From a virus: 64,000 nt of DNA. Where the stretch lies: IMG/VR virus record IMGVR_UViG_3300042400_000421, positions 1 to 64,000 of that record; one strand, 5' to 3'. The first letter of the stretch is position 1, and every line of letters begins with the position of its first letter. The position numbers and the translations under genes are program-made. Positions 58,001 through 64,000 of the stretch are shown here, one piece after another. The notes under the pieces are model-generated. The model was not told the origin of the DNA and searched no databases. It worked only from the letters and a program-made list of their open reading frames with translations.

Positions 58001-61000
58001 TTTCCTTTATGAGTGTTCCTGTGCCAACACCACCAAGTTTTGTTGTTATACCCTTTGCTTCAAGTTCAAGTTTACGCATTGTTGCAACATGCTTACGCAT
58101 TGCATTTTCTTCAGCGAGCAAAACAAGAACTTGCTTGTCTCTATTGAGAACCATTGCATAGAATTTTTCTAATGCAATTTTATTTGAATCAGTTAAATCG
58201 GCTCTAAGCAGTGCAATCCTGTCTGCATTAAATTTTTTAAGGCGAGCAAGTCCTCTTGCATTTTCCAATGATTCAACTCTTGCTGAGACAGCAGCAGCCT
58301 CTAAAGCTGCTTGTGCTTGTATTTTTCTCCAGTTAAGAATTCTTCCACCGACTTTTGTGCCATCGGCTGCAGTTGAACCTGCAGGATAACGATACATTCC
58401 AGTAGGGCTAACGCTGGGTTTGAAAGCAGGTGTGCTTGCAGGAAGCATTCCTGCAGCAAGTTTTTCAGAGTAAGACATTGCTCCTCCACTTGCTAATGGA
58501 ATTGGTCTACCCCCAAGAAGTCTTTCAATTGTTCTCTTGTATCTATCAGCATAAGCCGCTGCTGCTTTTTTAGCGACATCTGCCTCATGAGCAATTCTGT
58601 CTGCATCTGGTAAACTTAATTCAGCAGCAGTAAGTTTTCTTGGGACTGGCATGATAGGCATGTCAGGCATTCCTCCAGCAGTTTTAGCAGAAAACATTCC
58701 TTTAAACCCTTTTGCTGGAGAACTACCATCTCCTGTGCGACTAAACATTCCAGAAGACATGAGATCTGCTGTCATAGCAGCCTCTCTTGAAGAATTTAAT
58801 TCAAGGACTGATTTTGATAATGCGATATTTGCAGTTGTTTGTTTCTGAAGAACGCCAGTTACTAAACCAATCTTCTCAGCAAACTTAGCTATTGGGCCGC
58901 CACCGCTAGCCATCTGTGAAATGAACGTTGCAAACTTACCACTTGTATTTACAACAGTATCGCCCATAACAGTAAGAGGCTTAGTTAAATTAAGCATCTT
59001 TGTATTTGCAGCGACCATTTCAACTGTCATTGTTTTTAGACCCGGCAAGAATCCAAATACAACTTTTGCAACGCTTCCAATTGCCAGCCTTACTTGACCA
59101 AATGCAAAAATTAATGGTCCAATCGCAGCAGTTGCAATCCCAATCCCAACAACTAGTTTTGCTATAAATTCTTGAGTTGCAGGGGTAAGCCTTTTCCATG
59201 CATCATAAAGGTTTGATGCAACTTCTGCAATCTTTTCAATTCCTGGTCTAACAATTTTAAGGATATCAGTAGCAAAACCCTTAAATGTGTTCTTAACCCT
59301 TTGAATGGTTACGTCTAACGAAGCTAGCGCTGTTTCTAATTCTCGGTCAGCAACTTCTTGAGCGTTTTTAACACCAGCAAGTTCAACATACATCGCTTTA
59401 CCCGCTTCAGTTGCTGTTTGTCCAATTAAGTCAATGCCTTCTTTTTGTGAAACATTTTTAATACCTTCTGCAACGGCATCTCTTACTTTGATAGCCTCGT
59501 CAATTTGCGATTGCGTTACGCTCGCAGAAAAACCTTCAACTGCTTTGCCCGCTTGTGCGGTTGCAATTCTTGCGATAATCGCAATATCTTTGTATGATTT
59601 AATTAATGGTAATTGAGCATTCTTTGTTGCATTGGCACTAGTAATAGCATTATTAGCAAAACCTTGAAGTCTTGCATCAGCAGAATTAATTGATTTGTTG
59701 GTATCTTTAAGAATAGAGTCAAACTCAGCAAGTTGCTGGATTGGAAGCAACATTCTTGTTCCCTGTCTTTTACCAAAGACTTGAGAGAAGAATTGAAGAA
59801 TACCTTCATTGCCAGGACCACCAGCTTTACTAAGAGCACCATACGCATCAATTAAAGCTTGAATGGCATCTAAGCCAGTTCCTCTTACTAATTTAAAGTG
59901 ATCTCCATACTTTTCTGTAAGGCTTGCAAACATTTTTTCTGTCTTTACAGTTGGATTTATTAGACTCTGCAAAGAGAACTTAATACCATTAGCAGAAGCA
60001 CCAACTTCAAGACCAGCAGCTTTCATAGGGGCAAGAAGACTTGCTGCTTCAGTCATTGACAAACCGAAAGTTGTTGCAGCAGATGCAACTTCAGGGAATG
60101 CTTTAGCAATGTCTTTCATGCTTAAGGCTGTTTGGTTTTCAATAATGTTGAAAAGATTTAATTGGGCGGTAGCTGCAGCAATCGCCCTTGTTTCAAATTG
60201 TTCAGCAGTTAATCCTTTTGACTCACCGCTCTGCTCCATCGCTCTTCTCGCTTGGAAATATAAACTCTGGACAAGATCTTGCGCAGCTCCAATATCCATA
60301 CTACCAAGTTTTTCAGTCTTAGCAGTTAGCTCAGTTATCTTGGCAATACTTTCTGCAGTTTGAATACCTAATTCAGCAAAGTCTGCAGCAAGACCAACGG
60401 TGAGGCTTTTTGCTATACCGAATCGATTACTTGTTGCTGAGAGTGATTTATCAAGTTGATTAAATTTATCAACCATTGTATTTAACTGTTCATTCTGAGC
60501 CTTTGTTCCTGCCCCCAGAACGCCCATCTTGCGAGCAGCAGCATCAAGATTTGGAGCAACACCTTCAAGAATTTTATTTAAACGAACAAACTCTTTATCA
60601 ACAGCGACAACCGCTTGCAGACCATAACGACCAAAAGCCATAATTGGTGTTGTAAGACCAATGATAAGACTTCTACCAACGAATTGTGCGTCTTTACCTA
60701 AACGCTTTTGTTCTTGTGAAACAGATTTTAAATCCTCAACTAAAGCACCGAGCTTAACGCTCTTGATTGCTTTTTGATAATTTTGCATATCTTTGATTCC
60801 GGCCCGTGAAAAAGCCGCAGAATGCCCGCTAGCAAGGCTGAACTCTTTGCCAAGCCCAGCAATCTCTTTTTTAACTCTTCCCATTTCATTGGAAAGCACG
60901 ACCTGATTACGAGTTAACTGAGAAAGTGTTTTAGCATGGCTTTTAAGTGATGAGTCAGCAGAACCGACTGCTTGTGACAATGCTCGACTTCTTGCGTCAA

Positions 61001-61124
61001 GATTTTTCATTGGATTAGATACGCTGTTAATCGCACGATTAAGTTGCGTCATTGCATTACTAAGTTTGTAGACTTCCTCTACACCCGTAGTGGCAATTCC
61101 TAATACAATATCTACATCACTCAT
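55023..61124 (-). CDS. Tape measure protein
   Basis: 2033 residues, the largest gene. The N-terminal 650 residues match the tape-measure layout (VDIVLGIATTGVEEVYKLSN; GFANNAITSANATKNAQLPL). There is a hydrophobic centre with possible membrane spans (MFASLGSTIMGIIPAIASMG; VGAVIAAVIAIIIILV) and a charged coiled coil (KEASLKLYDDQITKIETVAK). A Gly-rich linker (GGGTGGGKGGGTGDGTGG) precedes two C-terminal units HGGEYVVRNSAVKKYG and HGGNYVINSNAVKNIG. At about 0.15 nm per residue the tail would be about 300 nm. Confidence 0.9.
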   Translation of the reverse strand: MSDVDIVLGIATTGVEEVYKLSNAMTQLNRAINSVSNPMKNLDARSRALSQAVGSADSSLKSHAKTLSQLTRNQVVLSNEMGRVKKEIAGLGKEFSLASGHSAAFSRAGIKDMQNYQKAIKSVKLGALVEDLKSVSQEQKRLGKDAQFVGRSLIIGLTTPIMAFGRYGLQAVVAVDKEFVRLNKILEGVAPNLDAAARKMGVLGAGTKAQNEQLNTMVDKFNQLDKSLSATSNRFGIAKSLTVGLAADFAELGIQTAESIAKITELTAKTEKLGSMDIGAAQDLVQSLYFQARRAMEQSGESKGLTAEQFETRAIAAATAQLNLFNIIENQTALSMKDIAKAFPEVASAATTFGLSMTEAASLLAPMKAAGLEVGASANGIKFSLQSLINPTVKTEKMFASLTEKYGDHFKLVRGTGLDAIQALIDAYGALSKAGGPGNEGILQFFSQVFGKRQGTRMLLPIQQLAEFDSILKDTNKSINSADARLQGFANNAITSANATKNAQLPLIKSYKDIAIIARIATAQAGKAVEGFSASVTQSQIDEAIKVRDAVAEGIKNVSQKEGIDLIGQTATEAGKAMYVELAGVKNAQEVADRELETALASLDVTIQRVKNTFKGFATDILKIVRPGIEKIAEVASNLYDAWKRLTPATQEFIAKLVVGIGIATAAIGPLIFAFGQVRLAIGSVAKVVFGFLPGLKTMTVEMVAANTKMLNLTKPLTVMGDTVVNTSGKFATFISQMASGGGPIAKFAEKIGLVTGVLQKQTTANIALSKSVLELNSSREAAMTADLMSSGMFSRTGDGSSPAKGFKGMFSAKTAGGMPDMPIMPVPRKLTAAELSLPDADRIAHEADVAKKAAAAYADRYKRTIERLLGGRPIPLASGGAMSYSEKLAAGMLPASTPAFKPSVSPTGMYRYPAGSTAADGTKVGGRILNWRKIQAQAALEAAAVSARVESLENARGLARLKKFNADRIALLRADLTDSNKIALEKFYAMVLNRDKQVLVLLAEENAMRKHVATMRKLELEAKGITTKLGGVGTGTLIKERFFKGKKIDESTVDTIMGGGFKGRLATTKLNVGLAADKVKDFVPKAYDSTKAVGSKFLGGATTFRAVEGVASFAKNPVTGIKDMGSALAKVGPSFMTALKNPMSLLAKIGPMFASLGSTIMGIIPAIASMGSGFLMFTGVGAVIAAVIAIIIILVKNWKEFKQAIAPGIKAFQEAWGLIVDGVKGAIQPIIDFFGELTGGASSSSMVVQVIATAFNILADVIKFIAKLIGWLFKNVIGGGVGQALKPLLAVIRGVISFVSGIINLFKGDFAKGFSQIADGIGKTVVGLMGPFGGLFSGILKMISKVIGAMGKLPFVGGVFKKAAQALDATAEYIDKARSMKSVKATVKVTPVVPVPNTKSMQEKIANDIGTGIEEGADKGGKALAKRMASYSKSLKEELQNDIQDRIKTIMSDTVTALTEGLKTQKEASLKLYDDQITKIETVAKAEERLTKTKEYENKKREMEEKRALNQLNSQRNYQLAIYEGRIDDARQISLEGRKSEVDSQKEIADLEVSRNQELADQRKADLVDSIKNAKEIATKYFDDMIKNFTDAAKKITEFPPTTADKFNEQLEKLKTAANEYGTSAGGSFAGTFTGALGALGVDAQGPLTTSLASIADTIAKNNPFGENGVWQTTIDASIEGMKQKYIGLTDTLNTAVGESSTKFAELFKIYADYKELVAKNEGESSGGGTGGGKGGGTGDGTGGGTGGGTGTETGLVQVGKGGIVTPRGMAQVMMSNYRGANGQFIVNNLATAFTMLKNNKANENALVVFENFVKKYPTLSNTANKTSLTIIRNLYTKGSRSEGYNGYKLREMGGPIPYGDGGATTGPIQQGIPAILHGGEYVVRNSAVKKYGWGMLQNINQGTYQPKPFKNGGIIPEYKIGGAVPGLPAMLHGGNYVINSNAVKNIGITALQAMNDMRFNTPKTPSYNGPVQPQTTSSSTVHIYVDNFIGEKQWFESMMKNYNINVGPQNQKNAGLQSRTISTYSGLNRGL

Positions 61125-61172
61125 TAATTAGCACCTCTTAAATTATCCCATTTTAATCTGCAAAACGCAATG

Positions 61173-61819
61173 TTATTCTTCAATAGTTTCAAATCCGAGA
61201 GATATTGGAAGTGATCCATAGTTAGAACTGTTAATGTATGGAGCTTCTTCTTCCGGCATAGGGTCGTACCAATCATCACTAAAGTCAACCTCACCACCAA
61301 AAGCAACTGCTGACGCTTTAATTGACTTTGTATATTCATTTCCACATGCCCGATACAAAAGGAACAACTCATGCAAAAGCAATGAGTCTTCCAGTTCTTC
61401 TAGGCTTTTCCAAGCACCGATTTGTACGAATATTTCTGATTCGTATTTAAGCAGGGGGAGGTCATCCCAAGCGATTGGTTCGCCTGTGCCTCCAGACTCC
61501 CCCTCTATTGGTTTGGGTCGCCACCCATAGCAACCAACATGAGCTCTTGGAAAGAGCGTAAGTCAAGTGCGTCTTCCAATGCTTCATCATCAGCAGCAAG
61601 TTCTGGGTCTACCTTTTTAAGAGCAATCTTTGCCGCAGCAACCATCTTATCAATGTCCTCATCCGAGAGTGAACCTTCGTCAGTTGACTTCATATCATTG
61701 GCAACCTTCATAAATTCTCTAAGCGAGCGAATTGTAAGAGGCTTGATAGATCTCGTTTTTCCGTCTGCAAATACAATATCTGTACCCTTATGCATATCGA
61801 CATTCTTATTATTAGCCAT
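61173..61819 (-). CDS. Tail assembly chaperone, -1 frameshift product
   Basis: The stop of the short form (61505) can be bypassed by a -1 slip at CCCAAAC (61517-61511), in frame C CCA AAC. The -1 frame is open from there to TAA at 61173 and has no good start of its own, giving a 215-residue fusion. This is the lambda gpG/gpGT arrangement found between tube and tape measure genes. The downstream part is acidic (DFSDDWYDPMPEEEAPYI). Confidence 0.85.
61505..61819 (-). CDS. Tail assembly chaperone, short form
   Basis: 104 residues, starting MANNKNVDMHKGTDIVFADG and ending MGGDPNQ. Acidic and helical (KSTDEGSLSDEDIDKMVAAA). The start at 61819 has AAGGTAGGAAATTACAAA upstream; the reading to 61882 would cross a hairpin. 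It should chaperone the tape measure protein before tube assembly. Confidence 0.85.
   Translation of the reverse strand: MANNKNVDMHKGTDIVFADGKTRSIKPLTIRSLREFMKVANDMKSTDEGSLSDEDIDKMVAAAKIALKKVDPELAADDEALEDALDLRSFQELMLVAMGGDPNQ
61511..61517 (-). promoter_or_regulatory. Slippery heptamer CCCAAAC
   Basis: Exactly X XXY YYZ in the reading frame of the short chaperone (C CCA AAC), two codons before its stop. Both tRNAs can re-pair at CCC AAA after a -1 slip. No strong downstream stem was found by eye. Confidence 0.8.
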
Positions 61820-61853
61820 TTTGTAATTTCCTACCTTTGCGTGTATACAGAGA

Positions 61854-61890
61854 AATCCTCTGTGCAGTATATAATACCACACAGAGGATT
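61854..61890 (-). terminator. Hairpin after the tail tube gene
   Basis: A perfect 11-base stem (AATCCTCTGTG/CACAGAGGATT) with a 15-base loop, 30 bases after the tube gene stop. No T run follows on the minus strand. It may stabilise or partly terminate the very abundant tube mRNA. Confidence 0.55.
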
Positions 61891-61919
61891 GCCCAAGTAC
61901 TAATTTTAAATGTTATTTA

Positions 61920-62519
61920 TTAAGCTGGCTTCTGGTCAATAATCTTGCCGTACTCGTATCCAGTATCATCAGATGCTGGGAGAACACGGAATGAAACTGC
62001 GAAGACTGTTGCCTCTGCTCGCTTCATGCTGATTGTTGAAGATTCCATCGAAATAGCTCTCTTTGTTCTAAACTTACGGGTATAAGTCGTTGAAGCGGTT
62101 GAGTTTGGCGCATTTCCTTCAATCTGAACTGCTTTTTCGAATGGGTAAACATTCTGACCACCAAACTTGAATGTTGTGGTGTTTGTACCGTCAAGGTTGT
62201 TAACAATATCAGAAGCTGCTGAGTCAGAGTTTGCAACTGTTGAGTTGTAACTCCATGCTACAGCAAGGTTCTCCAATGTGCCTTCAGCCATAGTCGTCTT
62301 GACCATAACCTTAACCTTCGACTGGATGACTTTTGCAGCGTCACCGAACTGGTCAACCTCAATGTCAACCATATCTGGTTGCCATGAAATTTCTACTCCA
62401 CCTTGCGTGTATCCCACATGGCGGAGGGCATCGAAATCGGATCCAGTCATTGTCAAGTTGGATGTTCCAACTCTTACGACTGCTTCACCTACGACTATAT
62501 TTGCGGCTGTTGTTGCCAT
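61920..62519 (-). CDS. Major tail tube protein
   Basis: 199 residues; MATTAANIVVGEAVVRVGTS, GYTQGGVEISWQPDMVDIEV-D-QFGDAAKVI, and strands ending SFRVLPASDDTGYEYGKIID. The pattern (an N-terminal beta hairpin, an 'F/Y-G' loop, a stretch of Ser/Thr) is that of siphophage tube proteins. The position between terminator and chaperone genes agrees. GGAGGAATCTAAA precedes the ATG. Confidence 0.85.
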   Translation of the reverse strand: MATTAANIVVGEAVVRVGTSNLTMTGSDFDALRHVGYTQGGVEISWQPDMVDIEVDQFGDAAKVIQSKVKVMVKTTMAEGTLENLAVAWSYNSTVANSDSAASDIVNNLDGTNTTTFKFGGQNVYPFEKAVQIEGNAPNSTASTTYTRKFRTKRAISMESSTISMKRAEATVFAVSFRVLPASDDTGYEYGKIIDQKPA

Positions 62520-62535
62520 TTTAGATTCCTCCTAA

Positions 62536-62730
62536 TTATTCGAGAAAAAAGATTTTCTTTCCTCTTTTGTCACGCCATTTAGCGATCTTTTGTACATGAT
62601 CTGGGCTAACTTCTTCTTTTTTATTACCAATTCCCAAGCCTTTTTGCCATTCAAACTCGTAAGATTTAGCGCCCATTTTAACGGTATACCCTTCGGCCTT
62701 ACCAATGTATGTAATAGTAGTATACTTCAT
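62536..62730 (-). CDS. Small tail-region protein, 64 residues
   Basis: MKYTTITYIGKAEGYTVKMG, a basic C-terminal half (HVQKIAKWRDKRGKKIFFLE). It lies between the tail terminator and tube genes, where some phages have a small accessory protein. No family recognised. Confidence 0.65.
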   Translation of the reverse strand: MKYTTITYIGKAEGYTVKMGAKSYEFEWQKGLGIGNKKEEVSPDHVQKIAKWRDKRGKKIFFLE

Positions 62731-62752
62731 ATCCTATTAGCATACCACAAAT

Positions 62753-63169
62753 TTAAAGACTTGTTGAGAATATGCGGAAATCTAAGTCCATCTGATACCA
62801 GCCTTCTTTTTCAAGAGGTTCAATCAAACTAGAACCCAGAAACACAGAGGATTTGAACCGATGATTGGCACTTGTAATACCACCAGACTGCTGCACACTG
62901 TCCCCATGACCTAATAAATAAATTATTCTTTCTGCTAATTTAAAGAGTCTATCAACATCGCTATCATACAAAGAATACCTGACCAAATCATTCCTATTCC
63001 AAAACGCCTCTACTGACGGGATTGAAGGACTAAAGAAGTAAACAACAAAAGGAGGGGACTCAGTTCCATATCCGATAACTGGGAAGAAGTTCATGGTCTT
63101 CCCAGCAATACTTTGAAGAGTTGCATCATTCTTTAAAAATGTATTTACATCATAAACGCTTATTGTCAT
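62753..63169 (-). CDS. Tail terminator-like protein
   Basis: 138 residues. TISVYDVNTFLKNDATLQSI opens like tail-completion (gpU/gp13-type) proteins; PPFVVYFFSPSIP and ERIIYLLGHGDSV follow, and GWYQMDLDFRIFSTSL ends with a strand. Place between a gp10-like protein and the tube gene fits. ATGA overlap with the upstream gene. Confidence 0.7.
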   Translation of the reverse strand: MTISVYDVNTFLKNDATLQSIAGKTMNFFPVIGYGTESPPFVVYFFSPSIPSVEAFWNRNDLVRYSLYDSDVDRLFKLAERIIYLLGHGDSVQQSGGITSANHRFKSSVFLGSSLIEPLEKEGWYQMDLDFRIFSTSL

Positions 63170-63711
63170 TTCGCTCTACTCCTAACTCTTGGCAAATCAA
63201 TTATGCCAGTTGCCCCGCCTCTTGGACCAAAGCCAAAACGAGCCAATGCATATTCCAAGTTCTTAATAATCTGCTCTTTAGCCTCTCTCTTGAGTTCATC
63301 TTCATGCCCTGGCATTCTCGGAATTTTTGCATCCCATAATGCGGATGGATAAGGGGGGACAGATTCTTTTCTTAATTTCATACGATAATCGCCTTTTGCT
63401 TTTACAGAATAAGATTTACGACCTTTAAGAAATACTGAAGCTGCAATATATGCATCACCACCAGCAGATGTCTTTGCAGTCTTTGTTGGTGCTATTGTCA
63501 ATTTATAACCTAATTTACCAGATGCAGCAATAGTGTATTCCAGATATTGTGATGCTGGATATTTCCTATAAAGATTTTGACCAAGATTATTTGCTGTACG
63601 AAACAAAGCTGATTGCTGGGCAGAAGCAACTCTGTTTGGAAAAGTATCAATTTTATTCATAATAGCTTCCATCTGTTTAGTCGCATTAGAATTAATAGTC
63701 ATTTTAAGCAT
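63166..63711 (-). CDS. HK97 gp10-like head-tail protein
   Basis: 181 residues. A helical N terminus (KQMEAIMNKIDTFPNRVASA), basic middle (KGRKSYSVKAKGDYRMKLRK) and ELKREAKEQIIKNLEYALAR, the layout of gp10-type head-tail joining proteins. The ATG at 63711 has AGAAGG ten bases upstream and overlaps the previous stop; the ATG at 63702 is an alternative. Confidence 0.7.
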   Translation of the reverse strand: MLKMTINSNATKQMEAIMNKIDTFPNRVASAQQSALFRTANNLGQNLYRKYPASQYLEYTIAASGKLGYKLTIAPTKTAKTSAGGDAYIAASVFLKGRKSYSVKAKGDYRMKLRKESVPPYPSALWDAKIPRMPGHEDELKREAKEQIIKNLEYALARFGFGPRGGATGIIDLPRVRSRAK

Positions 63712-64000
63712 TTTCAACAACCCTTCTTGCGCCAACAATTAGATGATGAAGTCTTCCACCAAAACCCATTTGCTTACGGATACTTATTATTTCCAATGGA
63801 CCAGTTTCAATTACATTTCCATAACGATCTTTTACATTTAAAATTCTATTATTGTAAGAGATAAAACCAGAGTCTTGATAAGAAATGTAAAACTTATATT
63901 CTTCAATGTTTTCAATATATGGCTCAATTCTTCTTTCGCTGACTCCTGACTGGTAAGAGGCAGGGATAGTCGCTGTTTTTGTAAATGTTATTGTTTTTTG
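63704..64000 (-). CDS. Head-tail connector candidate, 5' end cut by window
   Basis: An open frame of 98 residues runs in from the edge and ends ARRVVENA. It contains SERRIEPYIENIEEYKFYIS and DRYGNVIETGPLEIISIRKQ, a beta-rich fold as in head-closure proteins. Position before a gp10-like gene agrees. The start lies outside the window. Confidence 0.65.
   Translation of the reverse strand, partial: QKTITFTKTATIPASYQSGVSERRIEPYIENIEEYKFYISYQDSGFISYNNRILNVKDRYGNVIETGPLEIISIRKQMGFGGRLHHLIVGARRVVENA

Noticed and set aside
61124-61372. 82-codon frame ending at the tape measure start
   Set aside because: It overlaps the -1 frame of the tail chaperone throughout; the chaperone frame has protein-like composition and the slippery site.
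1-64000. Integrase, repressor or attachment site (temperate lifestyle)
   Set aside because: No tyrosine or serine integrase and no clear immunity repressor was found; the window is only part of the genome, so lifestyle stays open.

Overview
The window is part of the genome of a large, AT-rich tailed phage (siphovirus type) that very probably infects an actinobacterium. Three things point to the host. There are two WhiB/Wbl-type iron-sulfur proteins (13612-13899 and 44339-44635), a family confined to Actinobacteria and their phages. There is a secreted protein related to resuscitation-promoting factors (6828-7478). The replication genes are also of the kind seen in large actinophages (DnaE-type polymerase, gp32-like SSB candidate, Toprim primase, RecA-like protein). 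A phage of a low-GC freshwater actinobacterium would fit the base composition, but that is inference. Base composition was judged by eye, not computed.

Every gene I can support is on the minus strand, so transcription runs from 64000 towards 1. In that order: head-completion and tail genes (64000-47089: a truncated head/tail connector candidate, gp10-like protein, tail terminator, tube protein, frameshifted tail chaperones, a 2033-residue tape measure, two related distal tail proteins, a PA14/LamG tail protein and an S74-type fibre). Next comes replication (47086-37171: HNH nuclease, Mre11-like phosphoesterase, MerR-like regulator, second WhiB, DnaB-like helicase, primase, SSB, nucleotidase-like protein, DNA polymerase III alpha). 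Then a surface-sugar island (37190-33349: three glycosyltransferases and one FkbM methyltransferase), recombination and DNA modification (33302-26773: RecA-like, PD-(D/E)XK protein, two cytosine-type and one adenine-type methyltransferase, Cas4-like nuclease, RuvC-like resolvase), and a detached packaging module (terminase small and large subunits, 25510-23155). A fourth glycosyltransferase lies at 21588-22409.

From about 21.2 kb to 0.6 kb lies an accessory region of about 60 very small genes, mostly joined by ATGA or TAATG overlaps in long operons. Recognisable members are DUF3846, YubB/Api92-like, KTSC, HNH, WhiB, several zinc ribbons, one protein joining an Hsp90-like ATP-site motif to an HExxH protease motif, the Rpf-like enzyme, and three tRNAs (Arg-UCU, Ile-UAU, Leu-UAA) that read AT-rich codons. 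Eleven genes too short for a 60-residue cut-off (23 to 59 residues) were found by reading the gaps; four are predicted membrane proteins.

The left end (1-611), 1160-1554 and 21212-21587 are non-coding. They hold perfect DnaA boxes, a repeated 10-mer (ACCTTTATGG), phased AGATAGA repeats and three copies of a GCTAAAAT-containing repeat, and are the best candidates for control or origin regions.
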